From contig JABTVC010000001.1 in the NCBI GenBank assembly GCA_015075005.1, forward strand, positions 868,001-932,000: a stretch of 64,000 nt of DNA, read 5' to 3'. This document shows positions 9,452-18,577 of this stretch, piece after piece. The translations under genes and the position numbers were made by a program. The stretch comes from Planctomycetia bacterium (GTDB lineage Bacteria; Planctomycetota; Brocadiia; Brocadiales; Brocadiaceae). Position 1 is the stretch's first letter, and each line of letters opens with the position of its first letter. Under the pieces are notes generated by a model. It saw only the letters and a program-made list of their open reading frames with translations, was not told the DNA's origin and did not search any database.

Positions 9452-9766
9452 CTATTGCTCCTCGTTTGACTTCGTTTTCTCCCTCTCCATTTTTTCCAGT
9501 CGTAATAGTAACCAGATGGATGCACCAATGGCAAAGGGCAGCAAGATATATTGAATAATTTCGAGTTTAGACCTCGGTGTAGGGGGAAGTTCTGGTACGG
9601 GTATTTGTGAGGGTTGAGCGGGTTGTGCTGATGCCGTAGAAGTTGCGGCATTTGCCAGAACTGGCCGGGCTTGAACAGAAACAACGGGACTGGTAATATT
9701 TGTTATTAAACACAAATAAATAATGATTAGTATATTTTTCACGGTCAACTTCCAGGTGAATTTCAT
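9452..9766 (-). CDS. small exported/membrane protein of unknown function
   Basis: A 104-residue protein of no recognised family. It begins with a hydrophobic signal-like helix (about 10-30), then a Pro/Ala/Ser-rich linker (about 35-65), a second hydrophobic helix IIQYILLPFAIGASIWLLLRL (about 69-89) and a charged Lys/Glu tail. This reads as a signal peptide or first membrane helix plus a C-terminal anchor. Its ATG overlaps the end of the upstream TPR lipoprotein gene by 4 bases, implying co-translation and a shared envelope role. Confidence 0.6.
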   Translation of the reverse strand: MKFTWKLTVKNILIIIYLCLITNITSPVVSVQARPVLANAATSTASAQPAQPSQIPVPELPPTPRSKLEIIQYILLPFAIGASIWLLLRLEKMEREKTKSNEEQ

Positions 9767-10770
9767 TTGGCAAATAGTAACTTTTTGTACACATCATACT
9801 CTTCTTTCGCTTCTTTGGATTTCCCCAGTTTATTATAGGTGTCACCGAGTAGAAAATGCGCATTCACATTTCCCGGATTTAATTCCAGCAGTTTTTCGCA
9901 GGTAGCTATGGCCTCATTATATAATCCTATTTTATTGTAGGCAAAGGCGATATTGTAACGTGCCTCGTGATATTTAGGGTTTAAGGTCAATACTTTTTTA
10001 AAAACCTCTATGGCCTCGTTGAACATTTCTTTATCAGTATAAATAGTGCCAAGGTTGTAATAGGCATCGGCATAACTGGGATTGATTTTTGATGCCTGCT
10101 GAAACGCCACAATCGCCTTATCAACGAGCTTTTTTTCACTATACAGGCATCCAAGATTATAATACACCATGGCATTATTTGGATTCAACGATACATATCT
10201 TTCAAGCATCAGGATTGCATCATCAGTCATCCGTCTCTCTATATAAAAAGTCGCCAGATTTAGATATCCTTCGGAATCGCTTGGATTGATTTCCACAACC
10301 TTTCTGAAGGAAGTAATTGCCTCGTTCATCAATCCGAGTTTACTGTAAGCCATGGCCTTTTTTTTGTAAGCATCGACCATGGTGTTGTCCATATCCGTTG
10401 CCTTATTAAAGACTTCGACTGCTTCGTCTAATCGGCCCTGATTGAAATATTCTAAACCTTCGCTATAAAGAACCTCTGCCGTGATCAGCTCGACAACTGG
10501 CTCGGTGGGTTGTGTAATTTGACTAATCTGCAGAGATTGCGCGGGTGTTGTTTGTTTGACTTCACCGGAAGAAGTTCCCTCAGTTACTTCTGGCAACTGC
10601 CTTTCAGCTGGCGCTGAAATAATATCCTTAAATTCCGGAGCTTTTTCGACAACCTCTTCTTCCTTGCCGCACCCGGAACAAATAATAAAAAAAATGCAGA
10701 AATAAAAAGTTAAAATACTGCAAAACGATTTGAAAGAAGAAATAAGTTTTACCCTGGATGAATTTTTCAT
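9763..10770 (-). CDS. TPR-repeat lipoprotein
   Basis: A 335-residue envelope protein. The N-terminus is basic then hydrophobic (about 10-33) and ends in SGC followed by acidic residues, a lipobox-like site for lipid attachment, though the residue at -3 is Cys rather than Leu or Val. A low-complexity linker (about 45-95) leads to about seven tetratricopeptide repeats (about 98-330). These are recognisable from the recurring N-P-x-x-x-x-A-Y-x-N-L-G pattern. Such repeats scaffold protein complexes; the partner is unknown. The small membrane gene downstream overlaps by 4 bases. Confidence 0.75.
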   Translation of the reverse strand: MKNSSRVKLISSFKSFCSILTFYFCIFFIICSGCGKEEEVVEKAPEFKDIISAPAERQLPEVTEGTSSGEVKQTTPAQSLQISQITQPTEPVVELITAEVLYSEGLEYFNQGRLDEAVEVFNKATDMDNTMVDAYKKKAMAYSKLGLMNEAITSFRKVVEINPSDSEGYLNLATFYIERRMTDDAILMLERYVSLNPNNAMVYYNLGCLYSEKKLVDKAIVAFQQASKINPSYADAYYNLGTIYTDKEMFNEAIEVFKKVLTLNPKYHEARYNIAFAYNKIGLYNEAIATCEKLLELNPGNVNAHFLLGDTYNKLGKSKEAKEEYDVYKKLLFAK

Positions 10771-11222
10771 ATCCTTTCGCGATTATTTTCTCGAAAAATT
10801 GTCAAAGTAGGAATATAGTAAACAGCACTGTAGCATTGTAGTATGGCCCGATAAATTGTCAAGGAAAATCATTAAAGGCAGTTTGAGAATCTTCTAATCT
10901 GAAAATGCCTGTGCATTATATATCCATCGGTGTCTTGAATTCTTTCGATTTAGTGTCTTAGATAAAACACGTAACAATTTTTTAAATCGAAACGATAGTG
11001 TATCTTTTTCCCAGTATTGGAAAAATTTACATCAAAGATGTGTGTTGTTTAATAATTTGACGATTCAGCATACTCTTAGATGTGGCTTGATACGAGTGTA
11101 ACTTGTCATTGTGTAAATGGTTAGCATTTAGATTGCCTATAAACTCTTTTAGGATTGATTTGGCATTTCTGTTGCTTGAGTTTATAGAAGACTAAAATAG
11201 TTCTCTCGACATTAATTATCTT
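10771..11222. other. divergent intergenic region
   Basis: About 450 bases between the minus-strand TPR lipoprotein and the plus-strand GAF-HD gene. It is AT-rich without an open frame. The one recognisable element is a sigma-54-like promoter near 11159-11177, listed separately. Promoters for the lipoprotein presumably lie here as well, but none is clear. Confidence 0.5.
11159..11177 (+). promoter_or_regulatory. sigma-54 (RpoN)-like promoter
   Basis: The segment TTGGCATTTCTGTTGCTT has GG and GC exactly 10 bases apart (GG 11162-11163, GC 11174-11175), matching the -24/-12 pattern TGGCAY-N5-TTGCW. It lies about 60 bases before the start codon of the GAF-HD gene. Sigma-54 control is common for motility genes, which fits the flagellin downstream. 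Confidence 0.5.
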
Positions 11223-11237
11223 GTGAGGAAAGTCTAT

Positions 11238-12917
11238 ATGACGATGGGTATGTTGAACAAATCACTTCGGGAAGATATGCAGGCAGTTCAGGATACGTTA
11301 CACGATATTAAATGCCTTACCAAATTATATCATCTATTACACAATACCCGTAGTAAAAATGTAATGAGGGATGATTTCAATGATAGTTCTGAAGAGCTAA
11401 ATCTGAGAGAAATTGGACATGCCTTAATCTCAGTGCTTGATCTTGAGAAATTATTTCCTCTTGTAAATAATCTTACGGTCAATGGGACCGGTAGTTTGTC
11501 GGGGATTGTTGCTTTAGTTAATGGAGATGAAGTTCATGTCAGGGCTTCTATAGGTCAACCGGGCTTTGTGGTGAAAAATGCGTCATTCAAAATTGGAGAA
11601 GATCCACTCGGGTGGGTGGTAAAACATGGCGAATCAATCGTAGTCAGCGATATCGACAAGGACGAACGTTTTAATAAACAACAATTTAGGTTGTATTTTG
11701 GGAAGACCTTACTTTGTGTTCCCATTAAAGTACAGAATGGGATTGTTGGTGTAATAATTGTAAATAAAAGATTGGGAGAAATTTATACTCACAATGACGT
11801 TCAATTTCTGGAAACAATTGCTATCTATATCTCTATTGCAATAAAAGACTCTGACCTGTATGCCAAATTAAAAAGTTCTAACAAGATAGATCAGCTTGCA
11901 ATTACTTACTATGATAAAAATAATAAATATTTGCCTGTAACATTAAGAAGCATAAAGACAGGTGCATTTTCTGAATGCGATTTATATTTGCAAACTATTG
12001 TCAATGATGAACTTAAATATTTGTTGTATTGTAAGGGTAGTCGGTTATTTGACGATGAACGTAAAGAATCCTTTGTTAAAAAAAATATTAGTAAGATTTA
12101 TGTTGCAAAAAATGGTACTGCGCAATACTTGAGGTACATGGAAACGAACCTGGAACAGATTATTAATGATGAAACGGCTGCAATGCATGAAAAAGTCCAG
12201 ATTGTTTATGAGATTGCAACAAATATGTTGATTGATACGATGAAAGGATCCAACATCTCTGTTAACGTTGAGAGGGGAAGGGATTGGGTGACTGTCATAG
12301 TAGACTTTATCATGCGAGATAAAGAGGTTTATTCACACATGATGAAAGTGTTGGTGTATAGTGGAAACGTCTTTAATCATTCTGTAAATACAGCAGTAAT
12401 GGGGTTACTGTTTGGATATTATTTGGGCATTTCTGCCAGTGAGCTTTTGTCTCTGGGAACAGGTTTATTATTTCACGACATTGGTAAAATAAGGATAGAT
12501 GAACAAACAATAAAAAAAGATTATGATAAGTTAACAAAAGAAGAAAGAGAGTTGCTCCGGAAACATCCAGGCATGGGTTTTGTCCTCTTGGCTAATAGTG
12601 GCACTGTGTCAAGAGAAGTATGCCTAATCGCCAAGCAACACCATGAACAATATAACGGAAAAGGTGCGTACCTAGAAGGCTTAAAAGGAGAGGAGATTCA
12701 TTATTACAGTCGCATAGCCAGTATTTTAGGTGAGTTTGAAACGGGGTTGTCAAAGGCTACGAACAACGATGTAAGCCCTGCATTTCGAGTATTACAAATA
12801 ATGGTGGAAAAAATGGAGGGGAATTTTGATAAGGAAATATTAAAAAAATTTATTGATTTTATACGAGTTAGTACGGTTGAAGAATCGGGTGTAGTCGAAC
12901 ATAATGATATAAAGTGA
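11238..12917 (+). CDS. GAF-domain plus HD-GYP-like cyclic-di-GMP phosphodiesterase family protein
   Basis: A cytoplasmic signalling protein of 559 residues. A GAF sensor domain (about 45-190) is followed by a linker, and a C-terminal HD domain (about 365-520). The HD motif HDIGKIRI is at about 413-420, and HHEQYNGKGAYLEGLKG at about 467-483 aligns with the HD-GYP block HHExxxGxGYPxGLxG. Here GYP is replaced by GAY, so catalysis of c-di-GMP hydrolysis is likely but not assured. GAGGAAAG at 11225-11232 supports ATG 11238 over the GTG at 11223. It precedes the first flagellin, suggesting a motility role. Confidence 0.8.
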   Translation: MTMGMLNKSLREDMQAVQDTLHDIKCLTKLYHLLHNTRSKNVMRDDFNDSSEELNLREIGHALISVLDLEKLFPLVNNLTVNGTGSLSGIVALVNGDEVHVRASIGQPGFVVKNASFKIGEDPLGWVVKHGESIVVSDIDKDERFNKQQFRLYFGKTLLCVPIKVQNGIVGVIIVNKRLGEIYTHNDVQFLETIAIYISIAIKDSDLYAKLKSSNKIDQLAITYYDKNNKYLPVTLRSIKTGAFSECDLYLQTIVNDELKYLLYCKGSRLFDDERKESFVKKNISKIYVAKNGTAQYLRYMETNLEQIINDETAAMHEKVQIVYEIATNMLIDTMKGSNISVNVERGRDWVTVIVDFIMRDKEVYSHMMKVLVYSGNVFNHSVNTAVMGLLFGYYLGISASELLSLGTGLLFHDIGKIRIDEQTIKKDYDKLTKEERELLRKHPGMGFVLLANSGTVSREVCLIAKQHHEQYNGKGAYLEGLKGEEIHYYSRIASILGEFETGLSKATNNDVSPAFRVLQIMVEKMEGNFDKEILKKFIDFIRVSTVEESGVVEHNDIK

Positions 12918-13136
12918 ATCAGTAAGGTAAAAAATTAGAAATAACCGCAGACGCCAAGTTGTGTATTTTATCTGACCTTACAATTCCTTAAAAAATTTGT
13001 AGTTAAAAAGGATGTGAAATGTAGAGATAAATCCGGTCAATAGATATTGTAAATATATAAAGGTTTTACGCTATAGTTTTTTAGTAATTAAATTCAGGAA
13101 TATTTTTAAATAAATTATTAGTAAGGAGGTTTAAGT

Positions 13137-14066
13137 ATGGGTACAAGAATAAATACCAACATCAGTGCGTTGAATGCCCTTAAGTCGTTAAATGATATAG
13201 GAAATAGAATGTCTACAGCGCAATTACGGCTGTCTACCGGCAAAAGAATCAATGCTGCTGCTGACGATGCGGCAGGTCTCTCAATTGCCAAAAAATTTAA
13301 TGCCCGTTCAGAGGGTCTTGGTCAGGCATTAAATAACATCGGATCAGCAAAAAATCTGGTATCGGTTGCAGAAGGTCATTTGAACAATATTGTAGACATC
13401 CTGACACAGATGAAGACGAAGGCAACTCAAGCCGCAGATGATTCCCTCGGTACATCTGAGCGAATTGCCATTAAAGCTGAGCTTGCTGCGTTGGCTACAC
13501 AAGTTAGCCTTGAGGTTACACAGGCCACATGGAATGCTAAATCTTTATTTAGTGGTACCGGTTCAAGCAATGCAACTGCCGGTAACGTACTATTTAGATT
13601 CCAGATTGGTGCAGGGAACAGTTCTACAAACGATTTATTGGAGTTTAATCTCCTGAAAACGGGTAATGTAAGCCTTGAGAGTGGCAATACAGGCTTTAAA
13701 GCTACTCAGTTAAGGATTGATACCTCAAGTGGTGCTACACGTCTCAGTGGCAATACCCTTGCGGGTTCATTATTGGGTTCATCAGCATCTGCCCAGAAGT
13801 TAATGGGAAGAATTGATAACGCTATTGCTGATGTATCAGAGGCATTGAGTTATATTGGTTCTGTTGTAAATAGACTGACCTATCAGGAAACAAGCTTGAC
13901 AGTGGCCAAAATAAATACTGAAGGAGCGAGGAGCCGAATTGAGGATGCAGACATGGCATACGAACAGTTAGAATCAACAAAACTTCAGATATTACAGCAG
14001 ACAGCCAGTGCTATGCTTGCCCAGGCAAATACTGGCCCTCAAGCACTACTTAGTTTATTTAAATAA
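13137..14066 (+). CDS. fliC: flagellin (copy 1)
   Basis: The flagellar filament protein, 309 residues, with canonical N-terminal D0/D1 (MGTRINTNISALNALKSLND, RLSTGKRINAAADDAAGLSIA) and C-terminal D1/D0 regions (about 215-309, ending in Q-Q-T-A-S-A-M-L-A-Q-A-N). The central part (about 125-210) is short and Ser/Thr/Gly/Asn-rich, so the variable D2/D3 domains are largely absent. AAGGAGG lies 7 bases before ATG. A second, almost identical flagellin is on the opposite strand at 20.4 kb. A glycosyltransferase gene follows within 135 bases, consistent with flagellin glycosylation (inferred). Confidence 0.95.
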   Translation: MGTRINTNISALNALKSLNDIGNRMSTAQLRLSTGKRINAAADDAAGLSIAKKFNARSEGLGQALNNIGSAKNLVSVAEGHLNNIVDILTQMKTKATQAADDSLGTSERIAIKAELAALATQVSLEVTQATWNAKSLFSGTGSSNATAGNVLFRFQIGAGNSSTNDLLEFNLLKTGNVSLESGNTGFKATQLRIDTSSGATRLSGNTLAGSLLGSSASAQKLMGRIDNAIADVSEALSYIGSVVNRLTYQETSLTVAKINTEGARSRIEDADMAYEQLESTKLQILQQTASAMLAQANTGPQALLSLFK

Positions 14067-14199
14067 TTAACTTTTAGTTATGGTGCACAACAATTTATTT
14101 TATCTATCCTCGATAAAACTGAGGAGATTACATGAGATAAATATTTTTCTTATATTCATACCATATATGATGCCTGATTAAATTTGTATACATAATACT

Positions 14200-15401
14200 A
14201 TGATTCAACTTTCTGCATGTCTTATCGTCAAAAACGAAGCAAACCTTCTCCCTCGTTGCCTTGAAAGTATCCGCTCTTTCGTAGATGAAATTGTTGTTGT
14301 TGATACCGGTTCAAACGACAACACGGTGGAGATTGCTCGCAGCTATGGTGCTCAAATATATCACTTTGACTGGGAGGATGATTTTTCAGCTGCACGCAAT
14401 GAATCGCTTCGGCACGCCAGGGGGGATTGGATTCTCTATATAGATGCTGATGAGGCAATTGACGTTGTGAATGCTGCTAAGATACGCGAGGTAATTACCA
14501 GAAAAGATATTATGGCTGCGACCATACGACAGTGCATCCCTCAACCTGCAGATAACATTGCTACTGCATTTTACAGTGAATATTGTCGGCTCTTTCGTTT
14601 TCACCCCGACATACGCTTTGAAGGGGTGGTGCATGAACAGATTCTTCCAGCTATTGAACGACTTGGAGGCAAGGTATTACGCACAGACATAGTGCTTCAC
14701 CATTGGGCTTATGCAATCAATAAAGAAAAAAAACAGCTCCGAGCAGAGCGAAATCTCCGCTATCTCTTGGAGGAATTAAGGAAAGTACAGGATGATTCAT
14801 TTATACACTTTAATTTAGGGATGACGTATAAAGAACTTGGACAGCGAGACTCCGCGGTTCGTTCCTTTCATTGCGCATTAGAAAAGGACGATAACCGTAT
14901 AAAGCGCGAAATTATAGCTAACACACATCTAAACCTTTCTAAACTTTATTTGGGTCAGGGGATGGTGTGAGGGGTGCACATCATGCCAGGATGGTTGCCA
15001 CTTTAGATAAATTTAATCCTTTGTCTGCCTATATACTTGCAACCTTAGCTGTGACTAATAAACAGTATAATGAGGCGATATTTTATCTGGAGACGGCAAT
15101 TCAAATTACTAAAGATGTAGCGGGTGTATATCCGAATGTAGAATTAAATTTGTATCGAATCTATTTGGAGTTAGGTAGCTGTCGTAGCGCGGCCGGCGAT
15201 TATCAGGGTGCAGAATTAGACTTTAGTCGTGCCATAGAATTTAATTCTGCGGTTGCATTGCCGTATCTGTTATGTGGAAATTGCTGCTTTATGCGTGGAG
15301 ACCACAGAAAAGCCAGGGAAATGTTTGAGCATGCACTGGCTATTGACACTTCGCTTAAAGATGCCAGACGCGGCCTTGTCTTATGTCATACAGATGAATA
15401 A
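14200..15401 (+). pseudogene. GT2-TPR glycosyltransferase, apparently frameshifted
   Basis: The first frame (14200-14970, 256 residues) is a family 2 glycosyltransferase: LSACLIVKNEANLLPRCL, DTGSNDNT and the metal-binding DADE are all present. It stops at TGA 14968-14970. The next frame (14967-15401) continues seamlessly as TPR repeats (HHARMVATLDKFNPLSAYILA...). The three paralogues at 21.5-26.7 kb are single GT2-TPR chains, so one base is probably missing in the G-run near 14957-14960; one extra G restores a single chain of about 400 residues. Alternatively the GTGA overlap (14967-14970) could couple two separate proteins. Likely role: glycan transfer near flagellin. Confidence 0.7.
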
Positions 15402-15477
15402 AGAAGATAAATATTAGCAAGAAGAATCTGAACATTTATTAATTTTGATTAAGGTCGTAAAGGAACGAAGAATAACG

Positions 15478-16917
15478 GTGAGCATTGAAAAATATCTTCA
15501 ACAAGGTATTAATCTGGCTAAACAGGGGATGTTGCATCAAGCATTGTCTTTATTTGAAAAGATTCTTGATGTTTATCCCGAAGAACCGCGGGCACTTTTT
15601 AATTCTGCAGTTGTGGTTGACTTGCTTGGCCAACGAAAAAATGCATTAAATTTATTACATCGCAGTATTAATGCAGATCCCACTTTTGCTAATCCTCACT
15701 ATTATCTGGGTAAGTTACACTTGCAATCTGGAAATTTTACTGAAGCTTATCAAGCATTTCGTGATACAATTATTCGTGACGTAGAATTTACTGCAGCTTA
15801 CGAAGGTATAAAAATTGTTTCACCGGTAATGGATATATCAATGGCAGGAGACAAGGCTGATATTGTCTTTTACACCGGAGGCCATCCTTTTCACGGTAGA
15901 ACAATAGAAGAGAAAGGACTTGGGGGAAGTGAGACTGCTCTCGTTTGTATGGCACGTACCCTTGCTGCAAATGGGTTTCGGGTTCATGTGTTCTGTAATT
16001 GTGACAAACCAGGGGACTATGATGGTGTGTATTATGCAAATCTCGTTGATTTTCATATATATCGTCAGCAATATTCACTGCCGGTGTTTGTCTCGTCTCG
16101 TTCAATGCGCCCATTCAAATTTTCTTTGGAGGCGAAAACGCGTATTCTTTGGATACATGATCACACTAACGTAGTATTTTTAGAAGATGAAAATCCTATC
16201 CGCCTACCTATAGACAGAATATTTGCTATTAGTAACTGGCAACTAGGTGAATGGTCGCGTCATTTTAGTATTCCTAACGATCTTTTCTATTTAACACGAA
16301 ATGGTGTAGACCTAACGATGTTCAAACCCGGTGATAAGAGAAATCGCCATCGCTTCGTTTATATAAGTCGTCCCAATCGAGGGCTAGATGTGTTGTTGAA
16401 CCTATTTCCACACATCCGTCGAAGAATTCCTGATGCTGAGTTGCATATCTATACCTATCAACTATCAGGTGATAGACCAGAAAGTCAAATTACTCGGCTG
16501 ACGCAGCAGCCCGGAGTGTATATGCGTGGGAGTCTGCCCAAAGCAACTCTTGCTACAGAACTTTCGGTTGCTCGCCTGATGTTATATCCCTGTACTTTTT
16601 ACGAAACATCCTGTATTGCTGCAATCGAAGCACAGGCATCTGGGACTCCGGTTGTCGCTAGTACATTGGCCGCTTTGTCAGAAACTGTGGTAGATGGTGT
16701 AAGCGGATATCTGATTCCTGGGGATCCTCACACGACTGAATTTGCATATCGCTTTATTGAAACTGTAGTTAATCTTGCGGAAAATGATGTGATATGGCAA
16801 CGATTAAGCCATGAAGCACGTTATCGAACCGAGGTACTTTATGATTGGAACATTATAGCTAAAGATTGGTTAGAAGAATTTCATAGACTGGTAAGCAAAA
16901 GAAACAAAAACCTGTGA
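15478..16917 (+). CDS. TPR-containing GT4-family glycosyltransferase
   Basis: The N-terminal part (about 1-110) has TPR helices (LFEKILDVYPEEPRALFNSAV, DPTFANPHYYLGKLHLQSGNF). The rest is a GT-B, family 4 type transferase. GGSETALVCMARTLAANGF marks the first Rossmann domain (about 150-170). RPNRGLDVLLNLFPHIR, then MLYPCTFYETSCIAAIEAQASGTPVVAS (about 375-402) is the donor-nucleotide-binding E-x7-E-like region. It probably adds a nucleotide-activated sugar to a protein or lipid carrier. The start is uncertain: GTG 15478 gives a typical TPR start, while TTG 15445 is also open. Confidence 0.78.
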   Translation: MSIEKYLQQGINLAKQGMLHQALSLFEKILDVYPEEPRALFNSAVVVDLLGQRKNALNLLHRSINADPTFANPHYYLGKLHLQSGNFTEAYQAFRDTIIRDVEFTAAYEGIKIVSPVMDISMAGDKADIVFYTGGHPFHGRTIEEKGLGGSETALVCMARTLAANGFRVHVFCNCDKPGDYDGVYYANLVDFHIYRQQYSLPVFVSSRSMRPFKFSLEAKTRILWIHDHTNVVFLEDENPIRLPIDRIFAISNWQLGEWSRHFSIPNDLFYLTRNGVDLTMFKPGDKRNRHRFVYISRPNRGLDVLLNLFPHIRRRIPDAELHIYTYQLSGDRPESQITRLTQQPGVYMRGSLPKATLATELSVARLMLYPCTFYETSCIAAIEAQASGTPVVASTLAALSETVVDGVSGYLIPGDPHTTEFAYRFIETVVNLAENDVIWQRLSHEARYRTEVLYDWNIIAKDWLEEFHRLVSKRNKNL

Positions 16918-16997
16918 TGCACAATTTAATCTCATATAATACGTTATCGGTGTAAAAGGTTTAAAATATATTTATAAAAATATTAGACGCATCGTTT

Positions 16998-17393
16998 TTA
17001 TTTTGAGAAATTAAGTTGTTTATTATATTTTTTTAAGTATTTCAACCTTTCAATGATTTCTTCTTCGGGAATCTGTCTGATAACCGTGTCTGTGTTTTTG
17101 TTTTTTACTGTAGTGACAACAATATTCAAATCCTTTTCAACAGACATAGTAACTTCTGTTTCCCAAAGAGATGATTTGTATGGAATGGGTGAATCCAAAC
17201 GTTGAGCATGGCCATCCTGGGTATTAGTATTATAAAATGACAGGTTCTTCTGCATTTCAGGGCGAACAATACCTTTTTCTTCATTAATATTATTTTTAAT
17301 TGGTATGTTTTTTATGCAATAGACTTGGTAATTATTATGTGTGTTTAAATTATGAATATCATATGTTTCCATATATTCATTCCTAAAAGTCAT
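16998..17393 (-). CDS. flaG: FlaG-family flagellar protein
   Basis: A 131-residue protein whose C-terminal half (about 80-125) is the FlaG domain: a hydrophobic strand (LNIVVTTVKNKNTDTVIRQIPEEEI) ending in the invariant IRQIP-E-E followed by a basic helix. The N-terminal half is low-complexity and Asn-rich. FlaG influences filament length in some bacteria. It lies downstream of fliS on the same strand, in the usual flaG/fliD/fliS neighbourhood. Confidence 0.8.
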   Translation of the reverse strand: MTFRNEYMETYDIHNLNTHNNYQVYCIKNIPIKNNINEEKGIVRPEMQKNLSFYNTNTQDGHAQRLDSPIPYKSSLWETEVTMSVEKDLNIVVTTVKNKNTDTVIRQIPEEEIIERLKYLKKYNKQLNFSK

Positions 17394-17542
17394 CGCAGTT
17401 GTTCAAATAATTATATTTATAGAATCTTGCAAATAAATATCTTTTACAGATAATTAAAAGGATTGTTTTCGTACTCATTATATTCTCATTTACGATTATC
17501 GTATCCATTACAATTAAAATCACAATAAACGTGTTATTGATT

Positions 17543-17884
17543 CTATAAATTGATTGGTTGTGGTATCTCTGCCTTAATATTATCCTGCGTTTGAATCCAT
17601 GTCTCTCGTAATTCTTTTAATATTTTTAAGGTAACTTCAAAATTACCACACTTAACTTCTCTCATGCAATACTCGTACAATCTAAACAAGGAGTTGGAGA
17701 TTTCCGCATAATCGAAGTTGAGTGAATCTATTAATTCGGTAAGAACATTGCTTGCTTTATGCTCGTCCTTACGATTACAAGCAGTGATTCCTGCGTCATA
17801 AGCCTTGATTAATAGTTGAAGTGGGTTTAACGTCATAATTTCTTGTTCTAAATAAGCATTACTCATTTTCCTCGTAGTGATCAT
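17543..17884 (-). CDS. fliS: flagellin export chaperone FliS
   Basis: 113 residues with the FliS hallmarks: a start like NAYLEQEIMTLNPLQLLIKAYDAGITACNR and a central helix with LIDSLNFDYAEISNSLFRLYEYCMREV. FliS binds the C-terminal D0 region of unpolymerised flagellin in the cytoplasm and delivers it to the export gate. Start at ATG 17884; a later ATG (MSNAYLEQ) is also plausible. It sits between flaG and a FliT/FlgN-like gene in a minus-strand flagellar cluster. Confidence 0.85.
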   Translation of the reverse strand: MITTRKMSNAYLEQEIMTLNPLQLLIKAYDAGITACNRKDEHKASNVLTELIDSLNFDYAEISNSLFRLYEYCMREVKCGNFEVTLKILKELRETWIQTQDNIKAEIPQPINL

Positions 17885-17925
17885 AAGTTCCTGTCTCCGT
17901 GTAAGAAGTTAAAGAAATATATTTA

Positions 17926-18360
17926 TTATCCACAAATATCAACAAATGAGGGCGTGTTACAAAGGTCTTTTTTCAGATTACTCACAAAATGCTTACCCTC
18001 TTGATTTATTTCTATATTCGATGTAATGACTTCAACACGTTGTCTAATTAAAGATACAATTTCTTTGTCAAGAAGAATTGCATTATCTAATAGTTTTTGA
18101 ATTTGATGACTCAGTTCATTTATTTGAATTTCACAGTTACTATTATCGGCAAAATCGTGATATGTATTAATAGAATGGTAATATTTAATAGAAGAAGTAA
18201 TCTTGTCTATCATTAAACCCCTTTCCTTCATTTTTTCCCTTAAAATGTTTTCCTCGCTATTCTCCAATAACGCACTTTTAATCTCATGTGAAAAGCAAAG
18301 AAGTGTTTTATGATCTTCTAATAATATTGTAAGAATATGTATTATTTTCTCGATGTTCAT
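17926..18360 (-). CDS. small helical protein, probable flagellar chaperone (FliT/FlgN-like)
   Basis: A 144-residue, almost entirely helical protein with heptad-like spacing (IHILTILLEDHKTLLCFSHEIKSALLE..., LLDNAILLDKEIVSLIRQRVEVI). Sequence alone does not give a sure family. Size, helicity and location between fliS and fliD are those of FliT or FlgN, the chaperones for FliD or hook-associated proteins. Function is therefore inferred from context. Confidence 0.5.
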   Translation of the reverse strand: MNIEKIIHILTILLEDHKTLLCFSHEIKSALLENSEENILREKMKERGLMIDKITSSIKYYHSINTYHDFADNSNCEIQINELSHQIQKLLDNAILLDKEIVSLIRQRVEVITSNIEINQEGKHFVSNLKKDLCNTPSFVDICG

Positions 18361-18437
18361 GATAAATATGTAAAAGAATAGGTAATAAAATTGGTTTATT
18401 TCGTCTATGTAATAGTATTTCTCTAGTGCATTTTATA

Positions 18438-18572
18438 CTAGTATGCACCGGCAAAAGAGTTTGTAAGTGACATAATCTGATTTCCTTGTAATACAGCGAT
18501 ATTTAACAAGTCTTGCATTTTATATAATTGCTGACGATACTGGTTTTCACGTATTTTTAAACGTACTTCCAT
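18438..18572 (-). CDS. uncalled 44-residue protein in the flagellar cluster
   Basis: A short open frame starting 5 bases after the fliD stop and ending before the chaperone gene. It starts ATG 18572 and stops TAG 18438-18440. The product begins MEVRLKIRENQYRQQLY, is helical and amphipathic, and ends in LTNSFAGAY. A weak AGG lies in the fliD stop region (CTAGGTAG), suggesting coupling to fliD translation. No family is recognised. Its tight packing between two flagellar genes is the main reason to call it. Confidence 0.5.
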   Translation of the reverse strand: MEVRLKIRENQYRQQLYKMQDLLNIAVLQGNQIMSLTNSFAGAY

Positions 18573-18577
18573 TCGGG

